Source: an uncultured Collinsella sp. (GTDB lineage Bacteria > Actinomycetota > Coriobacteriia > Coriobacteriales > Coriobacteriaceae). Taken from it: a stretch of 18,139 nt of DNA. Below are positions 6,701-13,400 of the stretch, piece after piece. The notes below the pieces were generated by a model. The model was given only the letters and a program-made list of their open reading frames with translations. It made no database searches and was not told the origin of the DNA. The stretch lies in assembly GCA_902493835.1 (NCBI GenBank), contig CABURG010000019.1:1-18139 (forward strand), written 5' to 3'. The position numbers were made by a program, and so were the translations under genes. The stretch's first letter is position 1. Every line of letters starts with the position of its first letter.

Positions 6701-7720
6701 GTGGAAACCGCGATTGATATGGCGTTTGGTGGCGCGACGCTTGCCGCCTGTCCACTCTCGGCACTGGTGCTCTCGTTTGCCTTTTACGGGTTTTGCGGCT
6801 GGGCATGGGAGTCGACAGTATGCGCCATGCTTAACCAAGGACGCTTCGCCAACAGCGGATTCTTGCTGGGGCCGTGTTGTCCTATCTATGGTGTGGGCGG
6901 CATAGCCTGCTGGCTTTTGCTGCGCGGGATTCCGGATACCTCGGGCCAGTTTGTCGCGGCGGCGCTTGTATGCAGCGTAATCGAGTACAGCGTGGGCCTT
7001 CTATTGGAAAAGACAACAGGCGCGCGCTTTTGGGATTACTCGCACCTGCCGTTTAATTTGCATGGACGCATCTGTCTGTACTGGGCCTGCGCGTTTGGCC
7101 TGGGTGCGCTGTGCATTTGCCGTTTAGTGGAGCCGGCATTGCTGGGACTGCTCGGCCATCTGCCGGTGCTGATTGTGCGGCTGGCGGCCTTTATCGTCGC
7201 GGTCGCGATGATGGTCGATGCGGTGTGCTCTTTGGCCAGCTGGCGCCGTTTGTCCGATCAGCTGGAGCGTGTGCGCGCCGACCTTGCCGACCGCATCAAC
7301 GAGTCGCTTGCCGACGCGTCTGACTCCATGCTCGAACGTATTCCCGATTCGGCGATCGACTCGGTGGCGCAGACGCATATCCGCAGCCGTGCCGTTAACG
7401 CGTGGCTGGCCGAGCTGGGCGACGCAACGCTCGATGCCCTGCGTGAGAAGGCTTCGATGCCGACGTTTATCTCGGACGGCGCTCATGGCCTGGCGCTTGC
7501 CGCCCGCCGCGTGGCCGATGCCGCGCCGAGCGTGCCCCATCCATCGCTCGCCCGTCTCCGTGCCGGCAGGCGCGCGAACCGTCCGGTGCCGAGTGTGTCG
7601 CTCAGTCGTCGCGACCTGCGCTTCTTCAATGCCTTCCCGCGCTTGCGCATCAACCGCTACGAGGGTGTCATTCGAGCAACTAATCTCCGCGACCGCGCTC
7701 ACGAGCTGTTTCGGCGCTAG
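6701..7720 (+). CDS. CmpB-family (PF06541-type) membrane protein, 'putative ABC transporter permease'
   Basis: This 339-aa protein has a membrane-spanning N-terminal half of about five helices between residues 15 and 185 and a charged, helical cytoplasmic C-terminal half. The sequence shows the family landmarks: FYGFCGWAWES near 26-36, a GFLLGPCCPIYG segment near 55, EYSVGLLLEK near 95, and FWDYSHLPFNLHGRICL near 110. Databases call the family 'putative ABC transporter permease', but no ATPase partner lies here and the transport role is unproven. Translation starts at GTG 6701, with AGGAG (6686-6690) 10 nt upstream; an ATG at 6719 is the alternative. It is coupled to the HD-domain gene by a 3-bp gap. 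The C-terminal 150 residues are rich in Arg/Ala and specific to this lineage as far as I can tell. Confidence 0.8.
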   Translation: METAIDMAFGGATLAACPLSALVLSFAFYGFCGWAWESTVCAMLNQGRFANSGFLLGPCCPIYGVGGIACWLLLRGIPDTSGQFVAAALVCSVIEYSVGLLLEKTTGARFWDYSHLPFNLHGRICLYWACAFGLGALCICRLVEPALLGLLGHLPVLIVRLAAFIVAVAMMVDAVCSLASWRRLSDQLERVRADLADRINESLADASDSMLERIPDSAIDSVAQTHIRSRAVNAWLAELGDATLDALREKASMPTFISDGAHGLALAARRVADAAPSVPHPSLARLRAGRRANRPVPSVSLSRRDLRFFNAFPRLRINRYEGVIRATNLRDRAHELFRR

Positions 7721-7802
7721 CCGGGACGGGCGCGCTCACGGCCCCCTTGCTCGCGTATTCCCGTTCGTTTCGCGCCCGTTGCTGCGCCGTTTCCAAGATT
7801 GC

Positions 7803-7892
7803 GGCGCCGTTGGAGATGGCACGATCTGGGTCGAGCCGGTCGAGGAAGCTATCCGCATCCGTACCGGCGAACACGGCCCTTCTGCGGTGTAG
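7803..7892 (+). pseudogene. C-terminal remnant of a PII nitrogen-regulatory protein (GlnB/GlnK)
   Basis: One frame here reads GAVGDGTIWV then EPVEEAIRIRTGEHG and ends in PSAV and a TAG. This is the C-terminal signature of PII proteins (GDG[KR]IFV...VEE.IRIRTGE.G), with only the K/R after GDG changed to T. The rest of PII (about 80 residues, including the T-loop) is absent: upstream is the end of the CmpB-like gene and non-matching sequence. There is no start codon or ribosome-binding site for the fragment. PII proteins sense nitrogen and energy status and bind ATP/ADP through this C-terminal segment. The piece lies in the 253-bp gap before the HAD gene and is followed by a hairpin that may be the old terminator. 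Confidence 0.7.
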
Positions 7893-7912
7893 GACAATCT
7901 TTCGCCTGACGG

Positions 7913-7934
7913 GTGCGCCTCTCTTGGGGCGCGC
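7913..7934 (+). terminator. Weak terminator-like hairpin
   Basis: GTGCGCC (7913-7919) pairs with GGCGCGC (7928-7934) with one wobble, followed by TCATTCTCGTCT. The T content is poor. It ends transcription of the upstream operon or was the terminator of the lost PII gene. It overlaps the likely promoter of the HAD gene. Confidence 0.35.
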
Positions 7935-7951
7935 TCATTCTCGTCTACAAT
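7924..7951 (+). promoter_or_regulatory. Probable promoter of the HAD hydrolase gene
   Basis: TTGGGG (7924-7929), a 16-bp spacer and TACAAT (7946-7951) lie about 23 bp ahead of the gene. The -10 overlaps a small inverted repeat CGTCT...AGACG (7942-7963) that could form in the leader. Confidence 0.45.
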
Positions 7952-7973
7952 ATCGTGCAGACGAAGGAGAGGC

Positions 7974-8837
7974 ATGCCCATGATCAAGATGTTTGCGAGT
8001 GACTTAGACGGAACGCTGCTGAACGCCCTGCACGAGGCAGATGGGACCATTCGCCGTGCCATTCGCGAGCTGACCGAGGCTGGCCTGCATGTGGTTCCCG
8101 CGACCGGACGCTCGACGTTGCCGATCGGCGAGCATGGCTTTACGGGGCTAGCGCTCGATGCCTGCTGCTCCAACGGGTCCATCGTGCGCGACAGCCATGG
8201 CGAGGTGCTCAAGACCTGGACTATCGACCCACAGATTACCGAGGAGCTGCTCAAGGAGTTCCCGGATATCTGTTTTGACTGTTCCACGCCCGATGGTATG
8301 TTCTCGAGCGGATCGTTCGAGATGCACCAGGCGGGTTTTAAGAAGGACAGCCCTATCAAGCGCATCGTGATGCGCGGTATGCGAGCACGTGGCGGGTACC
8401 ACGAGGAACAGTATTTCGACCAGTCGATCGGTGACATCCTGCGCCACGATGTGTGCAAGATCAACTGCCGCGTGATCTCGCCCGAGCTGGAGCGCGACCT
8501 TAAGGCCTATCTGGCCGAGCGCTCGGACCGCGTGGTCAACGCGCCGTTCGATCCGGTGATGTTCGAGATCACGGACGTGGCGTGCAACAAGGGCGAGAGT
8601 GTGGCCTGGCTGGCGGGCTACTACGGCATTGCCGAGGATGAGGTCGCGGTCTACGGTGACGGCGGCAATGACATAGCCATGCTCAAGCGCTTCCGTCATA
8701 GCTATGCCACCAAGAATGGCAGTGACGCGGCAAAGGCCGCCGCGAGCGCGACCATCGGCAGCTGTATGGCCCATGCCGTCCCCAAGCACATGCTCGCCAC
8801 CATGCGCAAGCAGAATTCCCACACCGTAATCGAATAA
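7974..8837 (+). CDS. Cof-type HAD-IIB phosphatase
   Basis: This 287-aa soluble enzyme is of the haloacid-dehalogenase superfamily, Cof/YidA branch, which dephosphorylates sugar phosphates and similar metabolites. All four motifs are present: motif I ASDLDGTLL with nucleophile Asp10 and Asp12, motif II ATGRS with Thr44, motif III Lys206 in NKGESV, and motif IV GDGGNDIAML with Asp229 and Asp233. The type IIB cap lies between about 80 and 200. AAGGAG (7964-7969) is 4 nt from ATG 7974 and 10 nt from a second ATG at 7980, so either could be used; the second would give a start at MIKMFASDLDG, usual for the family. It is monocistronic. The physiological substrate cannot be predicted. Confidence 0.92.
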   Translation: MPMIKMFASDLDGTLLNALHEADGTIRRAIRELTEAGLHVVPATGRSTLPIGEHGFTGLALDACCSNGSIVRDSHGEVLKTWTIDPQITEELLKEFPDICFDCSTPDGMFSSGSFEMHQAGFKKDSPIKRIVMRGMRARGGYHEEQYFDQSIGDILRHDVCKINCRVISPELERDLKAYLAERSDRVVNAPFDPVMFEITDVACNKGESVAWLAGYYGIAEDEVAVYGDGGNDIAMLKRFRHSYATKNGSDAAKAAASATIGSCMAHAVPKHMLATMRKQNSHTVIE

Positions 8838-8843
8838 TGAAAC

Positions 8844-8865
8844 AAAGGGACAGCCCCTCTGCCAC
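8844..8865. repeat. GGGACAG repeat, copy C (degenerate)
   Basis: AAAGGGACAG followed by CCCCTCTGCCACA closely matches copy D (AAAGGGACAG, TCCCTTTGCCACA), but the stem is reduced to AGGG/CCCT. It starts 7 bp after the stop codon of the HAD gene. Confidence 0.55.
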
Positions 8866-8908
8866 ATGGGAGATGCCGGCTTTTGGCGTATGGGACTGTT
8901 ACGCTTTC

Positions 8909-9131
8909 GCCACCAACATATTTCGAGTTATTCGGCCTGTCGGAGGTCGTTAAATGGCTAAAGATGCCCTCTCAGGAACATTCATACCTCTAATGGTGTT
9001 TGATTCGGTGACGTAAGTGAGCAAATGGGCATGTATGCACTCAAATAAGAACAAAAACTCTCAGATAATCCCGGCGGTGCATTTATACAGAACCAGCAGC
9101 GTGGCCGAATAACTCGAAAAATGTAGGTAGC
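8909..9131. repeat. 223-bp element bounded by 29-bp inverted repeats (MITE-like)
   Basis: Positions 8909-8937 and 9103-9131 are inverted copies of a 29-bp sequence with three mismatches; the inner 17 bp (TTTCGAGTTATTCGGCC) match exactly. They enclose 165 bp that is more AT-rich than the surroundings and has no frame with a start signal. The form, short and non-coding with terminal inverted repeats, fits a miniature inverted-repeat element. I see no clear target-site duplication. With the hairpin at 9144-9188 it fills most of the gene-free stretch 8838-9238, in which I find no coding gene. Confidence 0.6.
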
Positions 9132-9143
9132 AGTTCGGCGACA

Positions 9144-9188
9144 AGCTCGGGTATGGCGAAGGAACTGTTCCTTCGCCATACCCGAGCT
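9144..9188. repeat. Perfect 21-bp inverted repeat with 3-nt loop
   Basis: Positions 9144-9164 are the exact reverse complement of 9168-9188, with loop CTG. Neither side is followed by a T-tract on its strand (CCGATC on plus, TGTCGCC on minus), so it does not look like an intrinsic terminator. It lies 13 bp after the MITE-like element and about 50 bp before the promoter of the toxin-like gene. Confidence 0.85.
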
Positions 9189-9204
9189 CCGATCTTCTGA
9201 AATG

Positions 9205-9218
9205 CGAACAAACATTCG
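9205..9218. promoter_or_regulatory. LexA-like (SOS) box upstream of the toxin-like gene
   Basis: CGAACAAACATTCG fits the Gram-positive LexA consensus CGAACRNRYGTTYC at 12 of 14 positions and is part of the longer symmetric sequence ATGCGAA-CAAACA-TTCGCAT (9202-9221). Its right half overlaps the -35 hexamer at 9215-9220, a placement that would let a repressor block transcription. Confidence 0.5.
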
Positions 9219-9244
9219 CATATCTAACTGCGCTTTGATAGAAT
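9215..9244 (+). promoter_or_regulatory. Promoter of the toxin-like peptide gene
   Basis: TTCGCA (9215-9220), an 18-bp spacer and TAGAAT (9239-9244) predict a start near 9251 and a leader of nearly 60 nt. The -35 is embedded in the LexA-like palindrome. Confidence 0.55.
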
Positions 9245-9281
9245 CGGTATCGTTGACGGCAGTTCCATGTGCCGGGCAGCG

Positions 9282-9300
9282 CCCTCCATCTGATGGGAGG
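9282..9300 (+). promoter_or_regulatory. Hairpin masking the Shine-Dalgarno of the toxin-like gene
   Basis: CCCTCCAT (9282-9289) can pair with ATGGGAGG (9293-9300) with one wobble and one mismatch. The right arm contains the Shine-Dalgarno GGGAGG of the ORF at 9309, so the folded leader would hide the ribosome-binding site. SD masking of this kind is common in mRNAs of type I toxins. Confidence 0.55.
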
Positions 9301-9308
9301 TGATGCCC

Positions 9309-9434
9309 ATGACTGATTTGATTGATTTCGTGAGGCTTCTGACCGTTTTGGTCTCGCTTCTCACGATGCTTATCGGGCTTTCCGAGGCACTCAAGCAGCG
9401 TTCGAAGCGCAACAGAAGGGGTCGCCGCCGCTAA
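9309..9434 (+). CDS. 41-aa membrane peptide, candidate type I toxin
   Basis: ATG 9309 opens a 41-codon frame preceded by GGGAGGTGAT, a near-perfect complement to the 16S rRNA tail. The peptide begins MTDLIDFVRLL, continues as one hydrophobic helix to about residue 24 (VLVSLLTMLIGL), and ends in a strongly basic tail (KQRSKRNRRGRRR). A short acidic start, single membrane helix and basic tail is the general plan of type I toxins and holin-like toxins such as TxpA, Fst and TisB, which depolarise the membrane. I cannot assign it to a named family by sequence. Support comes from context: its own promoter with a LexA-like box, a masked ribosome-binding site, and a convergent minus-strand promoter aimed at its 3' end. 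A harmless small membrane protein is the alternative. Confidence 0.6.
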   Translation: MTDLIDFVRLLTVLVSLLTMLIGLSEALKQRSKRNRRGRRR

Positions 9435-9496
9435 GGCGTTGACCCCCTAATGCAAACAACGACGCTGCCCAGCTTAGCAGAACTTGGGCTGCCGTC
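9410..9496 (-). ncRNA. Candidate antisense RNA to the toxin-like gene
   Basis: A transcript from the minus-strand promoter at 9503-9531 would begin near 9496 and run into the end of the toxin-like ORF. It would contain two stem-loops: one around 9459-9496 (CGACG and CAGCCCA segments pairing across a loop), and one at 9418-9446 (GGGGTC with GACCCC plus an inner GCC/GGC) followed by TTCTGTT, a weak terminator. Overlap with the toxin-like mRNA is at its 3' end, as in TxpA/RatA. Both ends of the RNA are predictions from promoter and hairpin positions. Confidence 0.4.
9418..9446. terminator. Hairpin at the end of the toxin-like gene
   Basis: GGGGTC (9418-9423) pairs with GACCCC (9441-9446), with GCC/GGC pairing inside. 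It spans the stop codon of the 41-aa ORF. The plus strand continues with CTAATGC (no T-tract), the minus strand with TTCTGTT, so it suits termination of the antisense transcript better than that of the mRNA. Confidence 0.45.
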
Positions 9497-9502
9497 GACA
9501 CT

Positions 9503-9531
9503 ATTCTACCCATGAATGCCATTTTGGACAA
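9503..9531 (-). promoter_or_regulatory. Minus-strand promoter facing the toxin-like gene
   Basis: On the minus strand TTGTCC (9526-9531), exactly 17 bp and TAGAAT (9503-9508) form a plausible SigA promoter. No minus-strand protein gene lies downstream of it before the HAD gene, so its product would be a non-coding RNA antisense to the toxin-like gene. Confidence 0.55.
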
Positions 9532-9558
9532 TTGGTAATGCCGCTCCAAAAGCCAGGC

Positions 9559-9595
9559 GGGTTGTGATAAAGGGACAGTCCCTTTGCCACAACCC
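9559..9595. repeat. GGGACAG repeat, copy D, two nested perfect stems
   Basis: An outer stem GGGTTGTG/CACAACCC (9559-9566 with 9588-9595) encloses an inner perfect palindrome AAAGGGAC-A-GTCCCTTT (9569-9585). It is the most symmetric of the four copies. It lies between the toxin-like locus and the TetR gene, with no T-tract on either side. Confidence 0.75.
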
Positions 9596-9613
9596 AAATA
9601 TTGCCTTTACGTG

Positions 9614-9660
9614 TTGATGCACACGGTGTGCAATAATACTCGCACTGTGCAATAGCGCAC
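9614..9660 (+). promoter_or_regulatory. Promoter/operator region of the TetR-activase operon
   Basis: GCACAC-G-GTGTGC (9619-9631) is a perfect palindrome between TTGATG (9614-9619) and a TAATAC (9634-9639); the 14-bp spacing is short, so the exact promoter is uncertain. TGTGCAATA occurs twice 19 bp apart (9628 and 9647), the second copy beside a GCAC-T-GTGC half-palindrome. Repeated symmetric sites directly ahead of a TetR gene suggest autoregulation. Confidence 0.5.
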
Positions 9661-9683
9661 AGGCTGAGTAACAAGGAGGACGC

Positions 9684-10394
9684 TTGTCCCAGCTCGAGAA
9701 ATGCGATCGCCGGTCCCTTCGCTCGCAGCGTGCCCTTCGCCAGGCGCTTGCCAGCGAACTTGCCGAAAGCGGTGATCTTTCGCGCATTAATGTCGCGTCG
9801 CTCACCGAGCGCGCTGGCCTTACGCGTCGCACGTTCTATTCGCACTACTGCGATATCCCCGACTTTATCAATCAAATCGAGGATGGCTTGCTGGCCGAGA
9901 TCCGTGAACGCATTGAGCTCATCACCGCAGCTCAGCTGCCTGATCTCTATCACAACATCGATGAGCTCGAGCCGGCGCCCGGTTCGGTTGAGCTGCTGCG
10001 TTATCTTGCGGCCAACCGCGACTTAATCGGTGCGCTGCTGGGCCCGGGCGGCGATCAAGCCTTCATTAAAAAGATCATCGACACCGCCCGCGAGGCCGTG
10101 GTGCCGCGTGCGCAGACGGGCATTTTGGGCCTGGCGCTGGGCACATTCTTTGACTACTACGTCACCTACGTCGTGAGTGCCGAGGTCGGTCTGATCCAGC
10201 GCTGGTTTGAGCGTGGGCTCACCGAATCGCCCGAGGCCATGGCACGCATTATGACGGTGCTCGCTTTTGTGCGCCCTGGTGACCTGTATGGCCAACCCAT
10301 CGATATCAACGTGCCGGAATACGGCATGAAGCTATTGAACTTGCAGCTCGAGGACGCGGCCGACACCGCCGCAACCGTCGAGTCCAACAACTAA
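9684..10394 (+). CDS. TetR/AcrR-family transcriptional regulator
   Basis: This 236-aa protein has an N-terminal TetR-type helix-turn-helix at about residues 37-57 (VASLTERAGLTRRTFYSHY) and a C-terminal helical domain for ligand binding and dimerisation. The preceding basic helix (CDRRSLRSQRALRQAL) is also usual. TTG 9684 is the start: AAGGAGG (9673-9679) lies 4 nt upstream and no in-frame ATG or GTG is better placed. It precedes the 1594-aa activase/dehydratase gene by 11 bp, so the two are co-transcribed and the regulator probably controls both. Its ligand is unknown; an acyl-CoA or organic acid would suit its neighbour. The last 20 residues are acidic and look disordered. Confidence 0.9.
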   Translation: MSQLEKCDRRSLRSQRALRQALASELAESGDLSRINVASLTERAGLTRRTFYSHYCDIPDFINQIEDGLLAEIRERIELITAAQLPDLYHNIDELEPAPGSVELLRYLAANRDLIGALLGPGGDQAFIKKIIDTAREAVVPRAQTGILGLALGTFFDYYVTYVVSAEVGLIQRWFERGLTESPEAMARIMTVLAFVRPGDLYGQPIDINVPEYGMKLLNLQLEDAADTAATVESNN

Positions 10395-10405
10395 GAGGAG
10401 AGACA

Positions 10406-13400
10406 ATGAGCAAACTCGTCGAGGGCATTAAGGACCGCATGGTCGCTGCCGCACGCGAGGCCGCGCCCACCGTGATGGACGCCGCGCAGAAGGCCGCGGC
10501 CGCGGCTGCCGAGAAAGTTGCCGAGGCAGTTGCCGATGCCAAGAACGCGGCTGGGGAGACGTCCGTCGCTAGCGAGCCCGTCGTCACCGAGCCCGTAACT
10601 GCTACCGCCGCCCACGCCCCCGAAGGCGCGATCTTCAACCCCGAGAACGTTCGTGGCAACCTGCACCTGGGCATCGACGTGGGCTCCACCACCGTTAAGC
10701 TCGCCGTGCTCAACGACGACTACCAGATCGTCTACGCCAAGTACCAGCGCCACCACACCGACGTCCGTGCCTGCGCCCGCGACTTGTTCGAGGGTGCCGC
10801 GACCGTGCTGCCAGCTGCCCAAATGACCTGCGCCATTACCGGCTCGGGCGGCCTGCTGCTGTCCCAGTGGCTCGACCTGGAGTTTGTCCAGGAGGTCATC
10901 GCCAGCAAGCGCGCCGTCGAGACCCTCATCCCTGCCACCGATGTCGCCATCGAGCTGGGCGGCGAGGACGCCAAGATCATCTACTTCGACAACGGCATCG
11001 AGCAGCGCATGAACGGTACCTGCGCCGGCGGCACGGGCGCCTTCATCGATCAGATGGCCACTCTGCTGCACACCGACGCGAGCGGCCTCAACGAGCTCGC
11101 GGCCAACGCCACCACCATCTATCCCATCGCCAGCCGCTGCGGCGTTTTTGCCAAGACCGACGTGCAGCCGCTGCTCAACGAGGGCGCCCGCCCCGAGGAC
11201 GTGGCTGCCTCCATCTTCCAGGCCGTCGTGACCCAGACCATCTCGGGCCTGGCGTGCGGCCGTCCCATCCGCGGCAACGTCGCCTTCCTGGGCGGCCCGC
11301 TGCAGTATCTCTCCGAGCTGCGCCACCGCTTCTACCTCACGCTCAACCTGGACGAGGAGCACCGCATTGTGCCCCAAAACGCTCACCTGTTTGTGGCGAG
11401 CGGCGCCGCCATGGCGCACGAGTCCAACAAGCTCAGCACGTTCCCGCAGCTCATCGAGGCCATCGATGCCCTGGGTGACACACAAGGTGCCGAGGTCGAG
11501 CGTCTGGATCCGCTCTTTGCCAACGACGAGGACTTTGCCGAGTTCAAGACCCGCCACGACCAGGAAGTCGTCCCCAAGGGCAAGCTCGACGGCTACACCG
11601 GCCGCGTGTTCATCGGCATCGACGCCGGCTCCACCACCATGAAGGCCGCGCTCGTGGGCGAGGACGGTCAGCTGCTGCACACCTGGTACGGCAACAACAA
11701 CGGCGACATCCTGGGCACGGCCAAGGTCATCATGGCCGATTTCTACAACCACATCCCCGCCGGCTGCACTATCGGCCACGTGACCACCACGGGCTATGGC
11801 GAGGCGCTGCTCATCGAGGCCCTCAAGGCCGATTCCGGCGAGATCGAGACCGTTGCGCACCTGCGTGGCGCCAAAGCATTCCTGCCCGGTGTCGAGTTTA
11901 TCCTGGACATCGGCGGTCAGGACATGAAGTGCCTGCGCGTCAAGGACGGTGTTATCGAGCACATCATGCTCAACGAGGCCTGCTCGTCGGGTTGCGGTAG
12001 CTTTATCGAGAGCTTCGCCGTCTCTATGAACATGGACGTGCGCGCGTTCGCCGATGCCGCCATCCATGCCAAGGCCCCCGTCGACCTGGGCAGCCGCTGC
12101 ACGGTCTTTATGAACTCGCGCGTCAAGCAGGCGCAAAAGGAAGGCGCCACGGTGGGCGACATCGCGGCCGGCCTGTCCTATTCCGTCATCAAGAACGCCC
12201 TGTTCAAGGTTATTAAGCTGCGCGACCCCAAGGAGATCGGCAGCCAGGTGATCGTCCAGGGCGGCACCTTTATGTCCGATGCCACGCTGCGTGCGTTTGA
12301 GCAGCTCACTGGCGTTCACGCCGTGCGTCCCGACATCGCCGGCTGCATGGGCGCCTATGGTGCGGCCTTGCTCGCCCGCGATCGCGCTGGCGCCGACGGC
12401 ACCTCGACCATCCTTTCGGCCGAGGACATCGCGCACCTCACCGTGACGCAAAAGCATGTCCGCTGCGGCCGTTGCTCTAACAACTGCCAGCTTACCGTCA
12501 ACGACTTTGGCGGCGGCAGGCGCTTCATTACCGGCAACCGCTGCGAGAAGGGCGCCGGCCACAAAAAGCAGAAGACCGAGGCCCCCAACCTCTTCAAAAA
12601 GAAAAACGAGTTGCTCTTTAACCGCGAGGTGCTGAGCCCCGACGAGGCCCCGCGCGGCACCGTCGGCATCCCGCGCGCGCTCAACATGTACGAGAACTAC
12701 CCCTTCTGGCATGCGTTCTTTACGCGCCTGGGCTTTAGCGTGCAGCTGTCCGACCAGTCAAGCAAGAAGACCTACCAGGCGGGCATCGAGTCCATGCCGT
12801 CCGAGAGCGTGTGCTACCCGGCAAAGATGAGCCACGGCCATGTGATGAACCTTATCGACCGCGATGTCGACTTTATTTGGATGCCGTGCGTGCGCTGGGA
12901 GCGCAAGGAAGATCCGACGGCTGGCAACTGCTATAACTGCCCCATCGTCATGAGCTACCCCACGGCGCTGGCGCTCAATATCGACGAGATCCGCGAGCAG
13001 AACATCGAGTTCCTGTACCCGTTTGTGCCCTATCACGACAAGACCGAGCTCAAGCGCCGTCTGTACCAGGTGCTCGCCGTCGACCGCGTGGCCGATGCGC
13101 AAGCCGGTCGCGGTCGCGTGCGCGGTCCCAAAATCACGCGCTCCGAGGTCGATGCCGCCGTCAACGCTGCCTTTGAGGCCGACGCGCGCTTCCACGAGGA
13201 CATCCAGACCATGGGCGAGGAGGCCCTTAAGTGGGTCGAGGACCACGGCGGCCACGGCATCGTACTCGCCGGCCGTCCCTACCACAACGACCCCGAGATC
13301 AACCACGCCCTGCCCGAGCTTATTTCGAGCTTTGGCTTTGCGGTCTTTACCGAGGATTCGCTCGCGCACCTGGTAAAGCCCGAGCGTCCGATTCGCGTCG

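Noticed and set aside
7218..7892. 224-aa plus-strand frame overlapping the CmpB-like gene
   Set aside because: Most of it is an out-of-phase reading of the CmpB-like gene; only the last 30 codons, the PII remnant, are meaningful and are reported separately.
9224..9412. 62-aa minus-strand frame opposite the toxin-like gene as the coding gene
   Set aside because: No ribosome-binding site or promoter; the plus-strand 41-aa frame has a near-consensus Shine-Dalgarno and a typical membrane-peptide sequence.
10391..12712. 773-aa minus-strand open frame
   Set aside because: Antisense shadow of the activase giant with Gly/His/Val/Asp-rich low-complexity content and no homology I can recognise.
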